Part shown: piece by piece, positions 36,850 to 44,450 of the stretch
Layout: every line of letters begins with the position of its first letter
How positions within the stretch are numbered: the first letter of the stretch is position 1
Assembly (NCBI GenBank): GCA_018701215.1
Contig: JABIWH010000007.1
Coordinates: 90,057-154,056 of the forward strand
Length of the DNA: 64,000 nt
DNA from: Rhodospirillaceae bacterium
Lineage (GTDB): Bacteria > Pseudomonadota > Alphaproteobacteria > GCA-2731375
Direction of reading: 5' to 3'
Notes under the pieces: generated by a model
Told to the model about the DNA's origin: nothing
The model's input: the letters and a program-made list of their open reading frames with translations, nothing else
The model's database searches: none
Program-made: the position numbers and the translations under genes

Positions 36850-38109
36850 TCAGCGCAACCCCCGACCCTTGCCGATGGCCTCGGTGCCGAAACGTTCACG
36901 CACCTTATCCAAGGCCCGTTCCGCATCGGCCCGGCGCCCACCGCCTGGATCGGCCAGGGACAGCGGGTCCGCCTCGACACCATCGACCAGACCGCTCAAA
37001 CCGACGCCCAACAAACGATACGCCGTGCCATTGATTTCCTTGGCCAGCAGCTCGGCGGCCTCGTGATAGATGGTATCGGCCAGTTGCGTCGGATCGGGTA
37101 GGCGGCGGCTGCGCGTCAAAATACGGAAATCCGCACGGCGCAATTTCAAAACCACTGTGGTACCGGCCAACTCGGCGCTTTTGATGCGCCGGGCAACGCG
37201 GTCCGCCTGGCGCCAGAGGATCTTCTTTAACGCTTCGCCATCGGCGATATCGTTATGGAAGGTGGTTTCCGACGAAATGCTCTTGGTGGGCCGATTGGCA
37301 CTGATCCGGCGCGGATCCTCGCCCCGCACGAATTGCGCCATGCGCTGTCCCATGGCGCCATAGCGGGCGAGCAATTCGTTCTCCTCGATCGCCTGCAATT
37401 GCGCCACTGTTGTGATGCCTTCCTTGGCCAGACGCCGTTGCAGGGCCTTGCCCGCGCCCCAGATGATCGATACCGGTTGCGCGGCGAGGAAATCCACTGC
37501 CTCGGCCCGTCCGATCACCGCAAAACCTTTGGGCTTGTCCAGGTCGGAAGCAACCTTGGCCAATGACTTGTTATAGGATAACCCGATGGAGGCGGTGACA
37601 CCGACCTCGGCGACGATGCGGTTCACGATTGCCGCGGCGGTGGCGGCGGGCGCTTGGCCATGCAGCCGTTCCGTCCCGGTCAGATCCAGGAATGCCTCGT
37701 CCAGGGACAGCGGCTCCACCAAGGGGGTGTAGTCCTTCATGATGGCGCGGATCTGATGGCCGGCGGTAGCGTATTTCGCCATATCAGGCTTGATCACCAC
37801 GGCCTGGGGACAGGCCTTACGGGCCTTGAACATGGGCATGGCGGAACGCACGCCGAAGGTCCGCGCGATGTAACAGGCCGCCGAGACAACGCCGCGATGG
37901 CCGCCGCCAACAATCACCGGCTTGTCGGCCAGGGAGGGATCATCGCGCTTTTCGACACTGGCATAAAAGGAGTCACAATCCAGATGTGCAATACACAGAT
38001 CCAGCAATTCAGCATGGCGCACCAGGCGCGGCGAACCGCAAGAGAGGCAACGTCCAGGCGCAGTATCCCGCGCGGCAACCGTCAGGCAGTCGCGGCACAG
38101 GGCTGCCAT
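36850..38109 (-). CDS. dinB: DNA polymerase IV with N-terminal Cys-rich segment
   Basis: A 419-residue Y-family polymerase for translesion synthesis. LCIAHLDCDSFYASVEKRDDP supplies the first catalytic acidic residue, and LDEAFLDLTGTERL supplies the second pair. The little-finger domain follows to residue 350 or so. The first 35 residues contain LCRDC and CLSCGSPRL, four cysteines in a zinc-ribbon-like spacing (CxxC..CxxC). This is seen in alphaproteobacterial DinB proteins and not in E. coli. The ATG at 38109 is two bases after the ROK stop codon, so the two genes are probably co-translated. Confidence 0.93.
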   Translation of the reverse strand: MAALCRDCLTVAARDTAPGRCLSCGSPRLVRHAELLDLCIAHLDCDSFYASVEKRDDPSLADKPVIVGGGHRGVVSAACYIARTFGVRSAMPMFKARKACPQAVVIKPDMAKYATAGHQIRAIMKDYTPLVEPLSLDEAFLDLTGTERLHGQAPAATAAAIVNRIVAEVGVTASIGLSYNKSLAKVASDLDKPKGFAVIGRAEAVDFLAAQPVSIIWGAGKALQRRLAKEGITTVAQLQAIEENELLARYGAMGQRMAQFVRGEDPRRISANRPTKSISSETTFHNDIADGEALKKILWRQADRVARRIKSAELAGTTVVLKLRRADFRILTRSRRLPDPTQLADTIYHEAAELLAKEINGTAYRLLGVGLSGLVDGVEADPLSLADPGGGRRADAERALDKVRERFGTEAIGKGRGLR

Positions 38110-38111
38110 GG

Positions 38112-39032
38112 TTAAGCGGCCACCGACGGCGGCCAAAGCCAGGCGGCCCCGCGCACGCCGGAGCTATCGCCGTGCTTGGCCTGCACCAGTTTGGTCGAAA
38201 GCTGATCGGAGAAGGCGAACTCGCCCCACAACCGAGGTACGTTGTCGTACAGCCGTTTGATATTCGAGACCCCACCGCCCAGCACGATCACCTCCGGATC
38301 CAGGATCGAGATTACCATGGCCAGGGATTTCGCCATGCGCCGCTCGTAACGCGCCATGCAGGCTTCGGCCACGTCGTCACCCTGGGCGGCCAGTTCGGCA
38401 ACTTCATGTGCTTGTAGAAAACGGCCCGCCGCCGCTTCATAACTGCGGCTCAGACCGGGACCCGAAAGAAAGGTTTCGATGCAGCCACGCCGGCCGCAAT
38501 AGCAAGGCGGGCCGGGCCGTTCGTCATCGTCGGGCCAGGGCAGCGGCGCATGGCCCCATTCGCCCGCGATCAGATTGGGCCCTTCATGCAGGCGCCCGCC
38601 CACGATGATCCCGGCGCCGGTGCCCGTGCCGACAATGACGCCAAAGACACTGTCCGCGCCCCTGGCGGCGCCGTCGCTGGCTTCGGAAAGTGCAAAACAA
38701 TTGGCATCATTCGCCAGACGCACCGGCCGGCTCAAGGCGGCGCTCAAATCCTTGCCGAACGGCCTGCCGATCAGACAGGTGGAATTCGCATTCTTGACCA
38801 GACCCGTGGCAGGCGATACGGCACCGGGTATGGCCACGCCCACGGGCGCTGGCGTTGCCACGTCCACCGCCTGCCCCTCGGTTACCGCCGCCAGCAAATC
38901 CCGGATGGCGGCGACAATGGCGTCATAGTCGCCTTGCGGCGTCGGCACCCGGCGGCGTTGCAGCTCGGTCCCATCATCAGCCAGGGCCAAGGCCTCGATC
39001 TTGGTACCGCCCAGATCAACACCGAGACGCAT
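38112..39032 (-). CDS. ROK family sugar kinase (fructokinase-like)
   Basis: A 306-residue ROK kinase. The ATP motif is RLGVDLGGTKIEALAL. GTGTGAGIIVGGRLHEG and the zinc-binding CYCGRRGCIETFLSG (HxxxxCxCGxxGC pattern, with His in GHAPLPW) follow. The sequence is closest to fructokinase/N-acetylglucosamine kinase types. It lies 3 bp after the HAD gene and 2 bp before dinB, so this is a tight operon that also includes DUF3572. The association with a DNA polymerase is probably positional. Confidence 0.92.
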   Translation of the reverse strand: MRLGVDLGGTKIEALALADDGTELQRRRVPTPQGDYDAIVAAIRDLLAAVTEGQAVDVATPAPVGVAIPGAVSPATGLVKNANSTCLIGRPFGKDLSAALSRPVRLANDANCFALSEASDGAARGADSVFGVIVGTGTGAGIIVGGRLHEGPNLIAGEWGHAPLPWPDDDERPGPPCYCGRRGCIETFLSGPGLSRSYEAAAGRFLQAHEVAELAAQGDDVAEACMARYERRMAKSLAMVISILDPEVIVLGGGVSNIKRLYDNVPRLWGEFAFSDQLSTKLVQAKHGDSSGVRGAAWLWPPSVAA

Positions 39033-39035
39033 GGC

Positions 39036-39728
39036 TTAAAACCCCTGCTCGCTCAACCGCCCTTCGATAAAACGGCGGACGCCGGGCCAGTCGTCGATGC
39101 GCACATCCGCATCTTCTGCCTGACCAAGCAAGCTGCGCAGCCGGTGATCAGCAATGAAATGCAGCCGCGTCACCGTCTCCGCCTTGCGCGCGACGGAAGA
39201 AATATTGTGCGGAATATCATCGAGGAAAAAGATCGGCGCCTGGTGCCGATCCGCCAGGTAGGCCATGGCACTGCCTTTTCTGCCGATGTTCGCCACCAGG
39301 GGATAATCCATGCCGTTCTTGACCAGGGCCCGGCGGCGGGCCGGGATTTGATCCAGGGGAACGTTGGAGAGAACCAGGATCTGCGCCCGTTCGGACAAGG
39401 CTGATAAAGCCTCCGCCGCGCCGTCCACCGGCTCGATCTGTTCTGTACGCTCGGAGAAAAAATCACCGATCAGCGATTTTACCATTTCGGCGGATACCGG
39501 CTCCCGGGTCGTGGAATCGCGAATATTTCCGCTCAACGCAAATGACTGCAAATCCATGAAATGGCCATTATCAAGCAGAAAGCCCTCCAAACTACGCACA
39601 AAGGCAAAGATCACCTCGTCCGCGTCACTAACGATCAAGGGCCGTTCCGGCGTCAGGCTCAAGGCCTCCAACTGGCTCAAAACTTCATCGTGCAAACTAT
39701 CGCTTTCCACCTTAACTCCATTCCTCAT
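39036..39728 (-). CDS. HAD family hydrolase
   Basis: A 230-residue haloacid dehalogenase-type phosphatase. Motif I is VSDADEVIF (D-x-D), motif II is VLSNVP, a lysine follows in NIGRKGSAM, and motif IV is IFFLDDIPHN. The cap segment lies between motifs I and II (about 60-120). The start at 39728 overlaps the DUF3572 gene by 17 bp. The much longer frame to 39938 would run through that gene and is rejected. The substrate is unknown. Confidence 0.85.
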   Translation of the reverse strand: MRNGVKVESDSLHDEVLSQLEALSLTPERPLIVSDADEVIFAFVRSLEGFLLDNGHFMDLQSFALSGNIRDSTTREPVSAEMVKSLIGDFFSERTEQIEPVDGAAEALSALSERAQILVLSNVPLDQIPARRRALVKNGMDYPLVANIGRKGSAMAYLADRHQAPIFFLDDIPHNISSVARKAETVTRLHFIADHRLRSLLGQAEDADVRIDDWPGVRRFIEGRLSEQGF

Positions 39729-39990
39729 ATTGGCCGCCAGCGAGGCTGCGCCGCGCTCTCGCGGGTGCATCCGCCGCAATCTCCATTGCCGCGCACATAT
39801 CCAGAAGTTGGGCCTCATTGCCAAGAAAGAAATCCAAGACCCCCGCCAGCATGGCCGGATCATCGGCGCGCTGGCGTAAATCCGTCGCGTCACTGCCGCT
39901 AAGATCCATGAATCTCTGCAGTATATCTTCTTCGCCAACCAAAAATGTCAACGCCTGCAGCGCTATGATTTTCGCCTGCTCTTCATTCAT
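39712..39990 (-). CDS. DUF3572 family protein
   Basis: A 92-residue small helical protein of the DUF3572 family, found beside divK in many alphaproteobacteria. The core is EEQAKIIALQALTFLVGEED, then FLGNEAQLLDMCA near the middle. There is no predicted signal or membrane segment. The start at the ATG at 39990 (MNEEQAK) is the family start. It is divergent from divK, and the 147-bp spacer must hold both promoters. The function is unknown. Confidence 0.88.
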   Translation of the reverse strand: MNEEQAKIIALQALTFLVGEEDILQRFMDLSGSDATDLRQRADDPAMLAGVLDFFLGNEAQLLDMCAAMEIAADAPARARRSLAGGQYEEWS

Positions 39991-40137
39991 GATAATGTCC
40001 TGTATTAACCATCGACCAGGCACAGGTTTTCATGCTTTGTTAATCATGTTCTGTGATGGCTATACCAGATATTAACTGTCTTACTGGATAATTTCACAAA
40101 ACACGCCCATACGGGCGCCCTCGGGGACTTGGTAACA

Positions 40138-40503
40138 ATGTCAAAAACCGTACTGATTGTCGAAGACAACGATCTAAACATGAAGCTTTTTCATGACCTG
40201 CTTGATGCGCATGGTTACGACACCCTGCAAACAAAGGATGGCATGGAAGCATTGGCGATCGCGCGGGAAAAGCGGCCCGATCTGATCCTGATGGACATCC
40301 AACTGCCGGAGGTTTCCGGTCTGGAAGTCACTAAATGGATCAAGGAAGATGATGAATTGAAATCCATTCCCGTGATTGCCGTGACCGCCTTCGCCATGAA
40401 GGGTGATGAGGAAAAAATTCGTGTCGGCGGTTGCGAGGCTTATATCGCCAAGCCAATCTCAGTGCAGCTGTTTTTGGATACTGTAAAACGGTTTCTCGAG
40501 TAG
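40138..40503 (+). CDS. divK: Single-domain response regulator DivK
   Basis: A 121-residue stand-alone receiver. Asp53 in LILMDIQLPEVSG is the phosphorylation site, with acidic residues in VEDND and Lys in CEAYIAKPIS. The length, sequence and position directly before pleD identify it as DivK, which in Caulobacter takes phosphate from PleC/DivJ and controls the CtrA pathway. The start at the ATG at 40138 fits the family. The longer frame uses a TTG nine bases upstream. Confidence 0.95.
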   Translation: MSKTVLIVEDNDLNMKLFHDLLDAHGYDTLQTKDGMEALAIAREKRPDLILMDIQLPEVSGLEVTKWIKEDDELKSIPVIAVTAFAMKGDEEKIRVGGCEAYIAKPISVQLFLDTVKRFLE

Positions 40504-40524
40504 AGGTAGGAGTTATCTCGGACA

Positions 40525-41928
40525 ATGACAGCACGTATCTTAGTCGTTGATGATGTTCTACCGAACGTCAAGCTTCTGGAAGCAAAGCTTTCCAGAGAGT
40601 ATTATGACGTTCTAACTGCGATGAATGGGCCTGATGCCCTAGAGATCGTTGAACGTGAAGTGCCCGATATCATCCTTCTCGACGTGATGATGCCCGGTAT
40701 GGACGGCTTTGAGGTCTGTGAGCAGATCAAGGCCAATCCGAACCTCATGCATATTCCGGTGGTCATGGTCACCGCCCTGTCGGATACCTCGGACCGGGTG
40801 CGCGGATTGGAAGCCGGCGCCGATGATTTCCTAACCAAGCCCGTCAACGATATCGCTCTGTTTGCCCGCGTCCGTTCCTTGATCCGGTTGAAGATCATGA
40901 TGGACGAGTTGCGCCTCCGCGAAGCTACATCGAGCAGCTTCGGCATGGCGGAACCGGAAGAAGATGAATTGAGCGTCAATGGCGGCCGCATCTTGGTGGT
41001 CGAGGACCGGGAAATCTATGCCCGCAATATCAATCAAGCATTGGAAGACAACCATACGGTAACCATGGCGATCAACGCCGATGAGGCAATAGAGGCGGCA
41101 AAGACCGGCAATGTTGACCTGATCATCGTCTCGCTGTCCCTACAGGAAACCGATGGTCTGCGGTTGTGCTCACATCTTCGGTCGATGGAAGAAAGCCGGC
41201 AGATGCCGATCCTGATCCTGGTCGATGACACGCCCGATCAAATGGAGAGTCTTGTCAGAGGCCTTGATCTGGGCGTCAATGACTATTTGATCCGGCCGGT
41301 CGATCAGAATGAGTTGATAGCCCGCTGCCGGACCCAATTGCGCCGCAAGAAGTACGAAGACCGCTTGCGCTCCAACTATCATCTGAGCATGACCCTTGCG
41401 GTAACGGACCCGCTGACGGGACTGTACAATCGCCGCTATCTGGAAACCCACCTTGAAAACCTGATGCAGCGATCCGTCCAGGAAGACAAACCGGTCGGCC
41501 TGTTGGCATTTGATATCGATCATTTCAAGGTGGTCAACGATACCCACGGCCATGCCGCCGGCGACGAAGTTCTGAAGGAGTTCGCGGCGCGGGTGAAACG
41601 TTGTGTCCGCTTTATTGATTTGGCGGCGCGCACGGGGGGTGAGGAATTCGTGGTGATCATGCCCGATTCAAACCGAGATACCTGTGTGGGCGTTGCCGAA
41701 CGCCTGCGTGAAGCCATTGCCGAAAGTCCCATGACGGTGCCCGATCAAGGCATTGATATCCCCATCACGGTCAGCATCGGCGTCTCCATTTCCCAAGGCG
41801 CCTCCGACAGCCCGGCGAACATCATGCGACGCGGCGACGAGGCGCTTTATGAGGCCAAGAACAACGGCCGCAATCAGGTCGTCTGCGAGGCACAGGATGC
41901 ACCCGTAGCGACCGCACAAGGCGGCTGA
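40525..41928 (+). CDS. pleD: PleD: REC-REC-GGDEF diguanylate cyclase
   Basis: A 467-residue response regulator that makes cyclic di-GMP. REC1 (1-125) has Asp53 in LLDVMMPGMDG. REC2 (about 155-275) is an adaptor whose usual phospho-Asp is replaced (LIIVSLSLQETDGL), as in Caulobacter PleD. The GGDEF domain carries GGEEF at 371-375 and an inhibitory site RFID at 362-365. It follows divK by 21 bp, the known divK-pleD operon that ties c-di-GMP output to the cell-cycle phosphorelay. Confidence 0.96.
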   Translation: MTARILVVDDVLPNVKLLEAKLSREYYDVLTAMNGPDALEIVEREVPDIILLDVMMPGMDGFEVCEQIKANPNLMHIPVVMVTALSDTSDRVRGLEAGADDFLTKPVNDIALFARVRSLIRLKIMMDELRLREATSSSFGMAEPEEDELSVNGGRILVVEDREIYARNINQALEDNHTVTMAINADEAIEAAKTGNVDLIIVSLSLQETDGLRLCSHLRSMEESRQMPILILVDDTPDQMESLVRGLDLGVNDYLIRPVDQNELIARCRTQLRRKKYEDRLRSNYHLSMTLAVTDPLTGLYNRRYLETHLENLMQRSVQEDKPVGLLAFDIDHFKVVNDTHGHAAGDEVLKEFAARVKRCVRFIDLAARTGGEEFVVIMPDSNRDTCVGVAERLREAIAESPMTVPDQGIDIPITVSIGVSISQGASDSPANIMRRGDEALYEAKNNGRNQVVCEAQDAPVATAQGG

Positions 41929-41936
41929 GCCGCATT

Positions 41937-42052
41937 TAGAGCAATTTTCAATTAATCGGAGTCGCCCAAGACTTGTTTGGCGCGACTTAGATTATTGATT
42001 CAATTGCTCTTTTCTTAAGAGTCTGAGCATGTTTTCAAGAAACATGTTCTAA
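41937..42052 (+). repeat. Dispersed repeat, copy B (about 116 bp)
   Basis: A full-length copy, in opposite orientation to copy A (13966-14080). It starts TAGAGCAATTTTCAATTAAT and ends with a hairpin, GAGCATGTTT-TCAAG-AAACATGTTC. The first 70 or so bases are nearly identical to copy A and most differences fall in the hairpin half. It sits 9 bp after the pleD stop codon and could act as an end-of-gene hairpin. Confidence 0.9.
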
Positions 42053-42083
42053 GGGCAGACAAGCCGGACAATCAGCCGAACAA

Positions 42084-42111
42084 ACAAAAAGGGCCAGCGC
42101 AAGCGCCGGCC
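42084..42111 (-). terminator. Rho-independent terminator of rpmG
   Basis: On the minus strand GGCCGGCGC-TT-GCGCTGGCC forms a 9-bp stem with one wobble pair, followed by CTTTTTGTTTGT. It lies about 140 bp after the rpmG stop codon. The T-run is on the minus strand only, so it serves rpmG and not pleD. Confidence 0.8.
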
Positions 42112-42115
42112 ACTC

Positions 42116-42149
42116 ATTATTCAGACATGGATATTATTCAGACATGGAT
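42116..42149. repeat. 17-bp tandem repeat, two copies
   Basis: ATTATTCAGACATGGAT occurs twice in a row (42116-42132 and 42133-42149). Further imperfect copies of ATTCGAACTCGGAT-like sequence continue to about 42195. It lies in the rpmG 3' untranslated region. No function is evident. Confidence 0.8.
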
Positions 42150-42251
42150 ATTCGAACTCGGATATTCAGTTTCGAATACTCAAACTCGAATATTTTTCCG
42201 CTGAAATTTCGCGATGCCCCGAACCTACGTCAGGGCAGCAGGATCAAAAAA

Positions 42252-42419
42252 TTATTTGATCTTGCCTTCCTTGAATTCCACGTGCTTGCGGACCACGGGG
42301 TCGTATTTCTTGACCACCATCTTTTCCGTCTGGGTACGCGGGTTTTTCTTGGTCACATAGTAGTAACCGGTGTCAGCACTGCTCACCAGCCTGATCTTAA
42401 TGGTTGACGGTTTTGCCAT
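42252..42419 (-). CDS. rpmG: 50S ribosomal protein L33
   Basis: A 55-residue ribosomal protein, MAKPSTIKIRLVSSADTGYY then VTKKNPRTQTEKMVVKKYDP. This is the cysteine-free form of L33, which does not bind zinc. The length is normal. In Caulobacter, rpmG lies downstream of pleD on the same strand. Here it is close by but convergent. It is too short for a simple ORF scan with a high cut-off and is easy to miss. Confidence 0.97.
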   Translation of the reverse strand: MAKPSTIKIRLVSSADTGYYYVTKKNPRTQTEKMVVKKYDPVVRKHVEFKEGKIK

Positions 42420-42542
42420 CACCAAATCTCCGATAATTGCGGCGCCTGCAGATGCGGCACCCTTGCCATTAAATTCCGAGTTGGGAACATAATCCTCCCA
42501 ACGGTTCTGTCAAGTGCGGATCAGCCTCAAATCAGCTGAAAT

Positions 42543-43211
42543 TCAACCTTCGTAGCGGATCACCGCGCGTCCGTTGCGATAGCTGAACAAGGGCACGCCG
42601 GGTGGCCGCCAGCCTTCCTGGCGGCGCTGGATTTCCTGCAGCACGAATTCGGTCACATCGACCAGGGGCATGGCCAGGGCCTCGGCCAGGGGGAACCACT
42701 GCAACAGCTGCAATTCATGGCTGTCACGCACCCGCCCGGTGGTATGTTCGGCGTCAATACAGAAGAATCGGGCATGAAAGCGCATGGGGCTGTCAGGCGG
42801 CGTAATGGCCCGGGCCACGTAGTCCAGGCGGGCCAGGTCGGGCCGCACGCCGCCTTTTTTCTGCCGCTCGCCAATGACCAGGCCCGTTTCCTCGAAAGTT
42901 TCGCGCACGGCGGCGACGGCCAGGGCCCGAGACATCACCGGTGTGAATTTATTCTGTAGCTTTTTGGCCACTGGTTTGGCCAGCTCCGCCGCCACATCAA
43001 CATCCCGGTCGGCCACATCAACCCTGCCGCCGGGAAAGACGAAGACATTCGGCATGAAGCGGTGGCGCGAGGCACGCCGGCCCAACAGCACCTCCGTCCC
43101 GCCCTTGCGCTGGCGCAAGATCACCAGGGACGCGGCATCGCGGGGCCTTACAGGGTTTTCCGGACGGACATAGTCGCGCCCAACTTTTTGGGCTTGTTCA
43201 AGGGCGCTCAT
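42543..43211 (-). CDS. NUDIX hydrolase (NUDT8/NUDT19-like), first of a tandem pair
   Basis: A 222-residue NUDIX protein. The core helix is AVRETFEETGLVIG (RExxEExG). The strand VFVFPGGRVDVAD lies before it with an insertion, typical of the NUDT7/8/19 group that can hydrolyse CoA derivatives or nucleotides. It overlaps the upstream NUDIX gene by 4 bp (ATGA). The paralogue shares the PRDAA.LV.LRQ opening and the RFHARFF motif. The function is unknown. Confidence 0.88.
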   Translation of the reverse strand: MSALEQAQKVGRDYVRPENPVRPRDAASLVILRQRKGGTEVLLGRRASRHRFMPNVFVFPGGRVDVADRDVDVAAELAKPVAKKLQNKFTPVMSRALAVAAVRETFEETGLVIGERQKKGGVRPDLARLDYVARAITPPDSPMRFHARFFCIDAEHTTGRVRDSHELQLLQWFPLAEALAMPLVDVTEFVLQEIQRRQEGWRPPGVPLFSYRNGRAVIRYEG

Positions 43212-43912
43212 TCGTACTCCACCCGGCGTGTGCCATGGCGCATGATGCGCACCGGTACCTTGCGGCGGCGGCGGATCTTGCCGTCCGCGTCCACCAGACC
43301 GGGCAGCGCCTCCAAAACGATCTGCTGGATTGGCGGGGTCTGCAACTCAATCGCCTTGGGGATGGGTACCCATTTCAGATTCAAAAGTTCGCCATCGCCT
43401 TGCAATTTACCGTGCAGATTGCTGCCGTCTGCCAGGAAAAACCGCGCATTGAAGCGGATTGGACGAAATGGCGGCGTCACTGCCCGGTAGACGTATTCCA
43501 GATCTTCCAGGCACGGCGCGAAGCCGGCTTCGTAAAACGGTCGCCAGCTTGGCGCGGCCTTTTCGGGCACCAAATTCGGCACCTCGTTGACGGGTTTGCC
43601 AAGGATCAGACCCGTTTCCTCGAACGTCTCGCGTACCGCCGCCATGGCCAGGGCACGGGCCCGGTGCGGGGACGAAGTCCGCGCCAGGCTGTTGGAAACA
43701 TGGTTGCGCAATTCCGAGGCGGAGTGGGCATAACCATCCGCGCGATCAACCCGGCCGCCGGGAAAAACCCATTGATCGGGCATGAATTTGTGCTTGCCGT
43801 GGCGCAGGCCCATGAGCACGGTTGTCTTGCCGCGGACTTGGCGCAAGAGCACCAGCGTGGCGGCATCGCGCGGCCGCGCGGCGCGTTTGGGTGTTGTTTG
43901 TTTTTCGGACAT
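43208..43912 (-). CDS. NUDIX hydrolase (NUDT8/NUDT19-like), second of a tandem pair
   Basis: A 234-residue NUDIX protein with AAVRETFEETGLILG and a PGGRVDRADGY strand. It is the upstream partner of the overlapping pair. The similar opening (PRDAATLVLLRQVRG) and matching domain order show that the two arose by duplication. Both have intact catalytic glutamates, so neither is an obvious dead copy. The nearest genes, rpmG and rhodanese, give no clue to the substrate. Confidence 0.88.
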   Translation of the reverse strand: MSEKQTTPKRAARPRDAATLVLLRQVRGKTTVLMGLRHGKHKFMPDQWVFPGGRVDRADGYAHSASELRNHVSNSLARTSSPHRARALAMAAVRETFEETGLILGKPVNEVPNLVPEKAAPSWRPFYEAGFAPCLEDLEYVYRAVTPPFRPIRFNARFFLADGSNLHGKLQGDGELLNLKWVPIPKAIELQTPPIQQIVLEALPGLVDADGKIRRRRKVPVRIMRHGTRRVEYE

Positions 43913-44015
43913 ATCACTCTAAAGGCAGGTTTACCGAGGCCCTAAAATCGCATGGCGGACACCCTGCTGTCCAGTCCGGAGGATTAATGGCTGAATTCAG
44001 CCATAATTCAGGACA

Positions 44016-44360
44016 TTAGTAGCGTGCCATTTGCTGATCGATAACCTGGGCCCAGGCATCGATGCCCCCTGATAGATTGAAGATATTGGTGAAGCCATTT
44101 TCCCGGAGGAAGCCGGCCACCATGTCGCTACGCGTACCATGATGACATAGAACAATCAGCGGATGCTCCCTGGGCAGCGTGTTGATTTGCCCAGGCACCT
44201 GTTGCATGGGTACAAAGGTACTGCCGGCAATGGCACAGACGGCGACTTCGTTGGGTTCCCGAACATCAAGCAGGGTGTGGACGACCCTTTCATCGCGCAA
44301 TTCAGCCAGGTCGCGCACGTCAATGTTCGACCCCCACGCCCGCGTCTTGTCATCCAGCAT
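44016..44360 (-). CDS. Rhodanese-like single-domain sulfurtransferase
   Basis: A 114-residue rhodanese domain of the GlpE/PspE type. The active-site loop is CHHGTRSD with Cys72 as the persulfide carrier, preceded by TLLDVREPNEV. It has no signal peptide, so it is cytoplasmic. It is transcribed away from the MarR gene, and a palindrome lies between the two genes. Sulfane sulfur transfer or detoxification is the likely role. The donor and acceptor are unknown. Confidence 0.92.
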   Translation of the reverse strand: MLDDKTRAWGSNIDVRDLAELRDERVVHTLLDVREPNEVAVCAIAGSTFVPMQQVPGQINTLPREHPLIVLCHHGTRSDMVAGFLRENGFTNIFNLSGGIDAWAQVIDQQMARY

Positions 44361-44422
44361 TAACTTATCCCCTATTTCGTCCGCAATCCCGGTTGCTTAT
44401 CCGGCATGATGCGCCCTTGTCA

Positions 44423-44447
44423 ATATAATAGCGATACGCTATTATAT
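44423..44447. promoter_or_regulatory. Palindromic operator in the rhodanese/MarR divergent promoter
   Basis: ATATAATAGCG (44423-44433) and CGCTATTATAT (44437-44447) are perfect 11-bp inverted arms around a 3-bp spacer. The site ends 3 bp before the MarR start codon at 44451 and lies 63 bp before the rhodanese start codon. MarR proteins usually bind such palindromes in their own promoters, so this is the likely autoregulatory site, and it may also control rhodanese. The binding itself is inferred. Confidence 0.75.
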
Positions 44448-44450
44448 CGC

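Larger units (their letters stand above)
41929..42251. other. Gene-free stretch between pleD and rpmG
   Basis: These 323 bp between convergent genes hold repeat copy B (41937-42052), the rpmG terminator (42084-42111) and a short 17-bp tandem repeat (42116-42149) followed by a GATATTC/CGAATAC-rich patch to about 42195. I see no coding potential or RNA gene. Confidence 0.8.

Noticed and set aside
39991..40137. CtrA box (TTAA-N7-TTAA) in the divK/DUF3572 spacer
   Set aside because: TTAA motifs occur at 40008 and 40040 but no pair has the required spacing.
41937..42052. Copy B as the rho-independent terminator of pleD
   Set aside because: The hairpin has a mismatch, and no T-run follows on the plus strand. 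It is better described as a repeat, though it may affect RNA ends.
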